Assembly (NCBI RefSeq): GCF_024170005.1
Contig: NZ_JALJXJ010000004.1
Coordinates: forward strand, 62,001-126,000
Source of the DNA: Azospirillum lipoferum
GTDB taxonomy: Bacteria > Pseudomonadota > Alphaproteobacteria > Azospirillales > Azospirillaceae
Reading direction: 5' to 3'
DNA length: 64,000 nt
Shown: positions 62,798-64,000 of the stretch, piece after piece
Position numbering within the stretch: position 1 is the first letter of the stretch
How the letters are laid out: each line of letters begins with the position of its first letter
Program-made: the position numbers and the translations under genes
Notes under the pieces: generated by a model
Databases searched by the model: none
Seen by the model: the letters and a program-made list of their open reading frames with translations, nothing else
Told to the model about the DNA's origin: nothing

Positions 62798-64000
62798 TGC
62801 GGCCACTGCACCCCAAAGATTTCAGCGAGCATGGCGTAGCTGGTCTCCAGATCGGTGGCCTCGCGCTTGCCCTGCTTCAGGAAGGCTTCCAGCGCCGGCT
62901 GGAAATGGATCGCCTCGTCCACCTGCGGGTCGGAGCCGCGGCGGTAGGCGCCCAGCCGGATCATCTCCGCCATGTTGTCGTAGGACGACAGCAGGCGCCG
63001 GGCATGGCCCACCAGTTCGTTCTCGTTCGGCGTGTTGCAGCCGGGCATGGTGCGCGACACGCTGCGCAGGATGTTGATGGCGGGATAGCGCCCGCGCTCG
63101 CCGATCTGGCGCTCCATCACGATGTGGCCGTCCAGGATGCCGCGCACGGCGTCGGCGATCGGCTCGTTGTGGTCGTCGCCGTCCACCAGCACGGTGAACA
63201 GGCCGGTGATGGAACCCGACCCGACCACTCCCGGCCCGGCGCGCTCCAGCAGGCGCGGCAGCTCGGCGAAGACGGTCGGCGGATAGCCCTTGGTCGTCGG
63301 CGGTTCGCCGGCCGACAGGCCGATCTCGCGCTGGGCCATGGCGAAGCGGGTGACGCTGTCCATCATGCACAGCACGTCGCGGCCCTGGTCGCGGAAATGC
63401 TCGGCCACCGCCAGCGTCATGTAGGCAGCCTGCTTACGCATCAGCGGGGCCTCGTCCGAGGTGGCGCAGACGACGACGCTGCGGGCCAGACCCTCCGCGC
63501 CCAAATCCTCGGTGATGAATTCCTGCAATTCGCGGCCGCGCTCGCCGATCAGCCCGATCACCGCGACCTCGGCGGCGGAGAAGCGCGCCAGCATCGACAT
63601 GACCGACGATTTGCCGACGCCCGATCCGGCGAAGATGCCCATGCGCTGACCGCGGCAGCAGGTGAGAAAGGCGTTGATGGCGCGGATACCCAGGTCCAGC
63701 TTCTCCCCCACCCGCGCCCGCGAATGGGCGTTGGGCGGGTTGTTGCGGATCGGCGTACCGATCGGCCCCTTGGGCAGCGGCCCCTTGCCGTCCACCGGCT
63801 CGCCCAGCGCGTTGACGACACGGCCGAGCCAGGCGTCGGTCGGGAAGATCTGCGCCTGGTCGCCCGCCACCAGCGCGCGGCAGCCCAGCCCCACCCCGTC
63901 CAGCGCACCGAAGGGCATGGCGAGCGCCCGGCCCTGGCGGAAGCCCACCACTTCGCACGGGACCTGACGGCGGTCGCGCGTCTCGACGATGCAACGGCCA
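62794..64000 (-). CDS. fliI: Flagellum-specific ATPase FliI, partial
   Basis: The frame is open to the right window edge, so the N-terminal part is missing; about 401 residues are visible. Walker A is [13 protein letters not shown], Walker B lies in [20 protein letters not shown], and [20 protein letters not shown] is conserved in F1/FliI ATPases. It powers export of flagellar subunits. The stop overlaps fliJ. Confidence 0.95.
   Translation of the reverse strand, partial: GRCIVETRDRRQVPCEVVGFRQGRALAMPFGALDGVGLGCRALVAGDQAQIFPTDAWLGRVVNALGEPVDGKGPLPKGPIGTPIRNNPPNAHSRARVGEKLDLGIRAINAFLTCCRGQRMGIFAGSGVGKSSVMSMLARFSAAEVAVIGLIGERGRELQEFITEDLGAEGLARSVVVCATSDEAPLMRKQAAYMTLAVAEHFRDQGRDVLCMMDSVTRFAMAQREIGLSAGEPPTTKGYPPTVFAELPRLLERAGPGVVGSGSITGLFTVLVDGDDHNEPIADAVRGILDGHIVMERQIGERGRYPAINILRSVSRTMPGCNTPNENELVGHARRLLSSYDNMAEMIRLGAYRRGSDPQVDEAIHFQPALEAFLKQGKREATDLETSYAMLAEIFGVQWPQ

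Overview
The window is high-GC bacterial chromosome, densely packed and with no rRNA, tRNA, prophage, IS element or CRISPR array that I can see. The protein content suggests an alphaproteobacterium, most likely Azospirillum or a close Rhodospirillales relative. The clues are an RpoH with a QKKLFF box, aerobic cobalamin synthesis with CbtAB, many PAS/HWE-type kinases, a TarD-like dehydratase and flagellar genes. This is inference from sequence character; no database search was run.

Layout. 1-3030: start of mntP (off the left edge) behind a yybP-ykoY manganese riboswitch, then the purine-catabolism pair puuD-guaD. 3228-6203: an overlapping histidine kinase, receiver and receiver-kinase trio. 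6308-11484: a TetR operator, tetR and an RND efflux adaptor/pump, closed by a strong terminator. 11499-13515: small orphan genes, including an Hpt protein and a single-domain receiver. 13562-18011: nnrS with an FNR-type box, a YcaQ-like glycosylase and a PAS histidine kinase. 18108-21411: an Opp/Dpp-derived ABC operon with no binding protein, whose fused ATPase has lost many catalytic residues. 21661-24272: rpoH, a small protein and a TPR glycosyltransferase-like protein. 24302-28457: a DUF1989 protein, two LysR regulators with palindromic operators, a VOC protein and an SDR. 28471-31001: ATPase and binding protein of a BMP-type importer, without permeases nearby. 31234-32565: lysE-like and dedA-like genes. 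33003-40548: IclR and sigma-54 activator genes downstream of a complete Liv-type ABC operon (livG-livF-binding protein-livH-livM). The operon has a good sigma-54 promoter and upstream palindromes. 40870-57708: a cobalamin riboswitch and a nearly complete aerobic cobalamin cluster (cbtB, cbtA, cobW, N, G, H, I, J, K, L, E, M, cbiD, cobA, cobB, bluB). 57725-60065: a Tat-exported beta-carbonic-anhydrase-like protein, a tiny secreted protein and a TarD-like tartrate dehydratase, with a divergent LysR at 60237. 61377-64000: flagellar end, with two low-complexity small proteins, fliJ and fliI (off the right edge).

How the parts work together. The cobalamin block makes the corrin ring from uroporphyrinogen III (CobA, I, G, J, M, CbiD, K, L, H), amidates it (CobB), inserts cobalt (CobN, with CobW and the CbtAB transporter) and makes the lower ligand (BluB). 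B12 feedback acts through the riboswitch. A family of GC-rich palindromic elements has entered this cluster. One copy lies in frame inside cobG, one supplies the stop codon and tail of cbiD, one (itself split by other hairpins) supplies the tail of bluB, and one is intergenic. The Liv-type importer appears to be under local control by its own sigma-54 activator, with an IclR protein beside it.

The most unusual items are the degenerate ABC ATPase operon, the coding invasions by the palindromic element, the sigma-54 wiring of the Liv operon, the exported carbonic-anhydrase-like protein, and the small secreted protein whose ribosome binding site is a full complement of the 16S rRNA tail.
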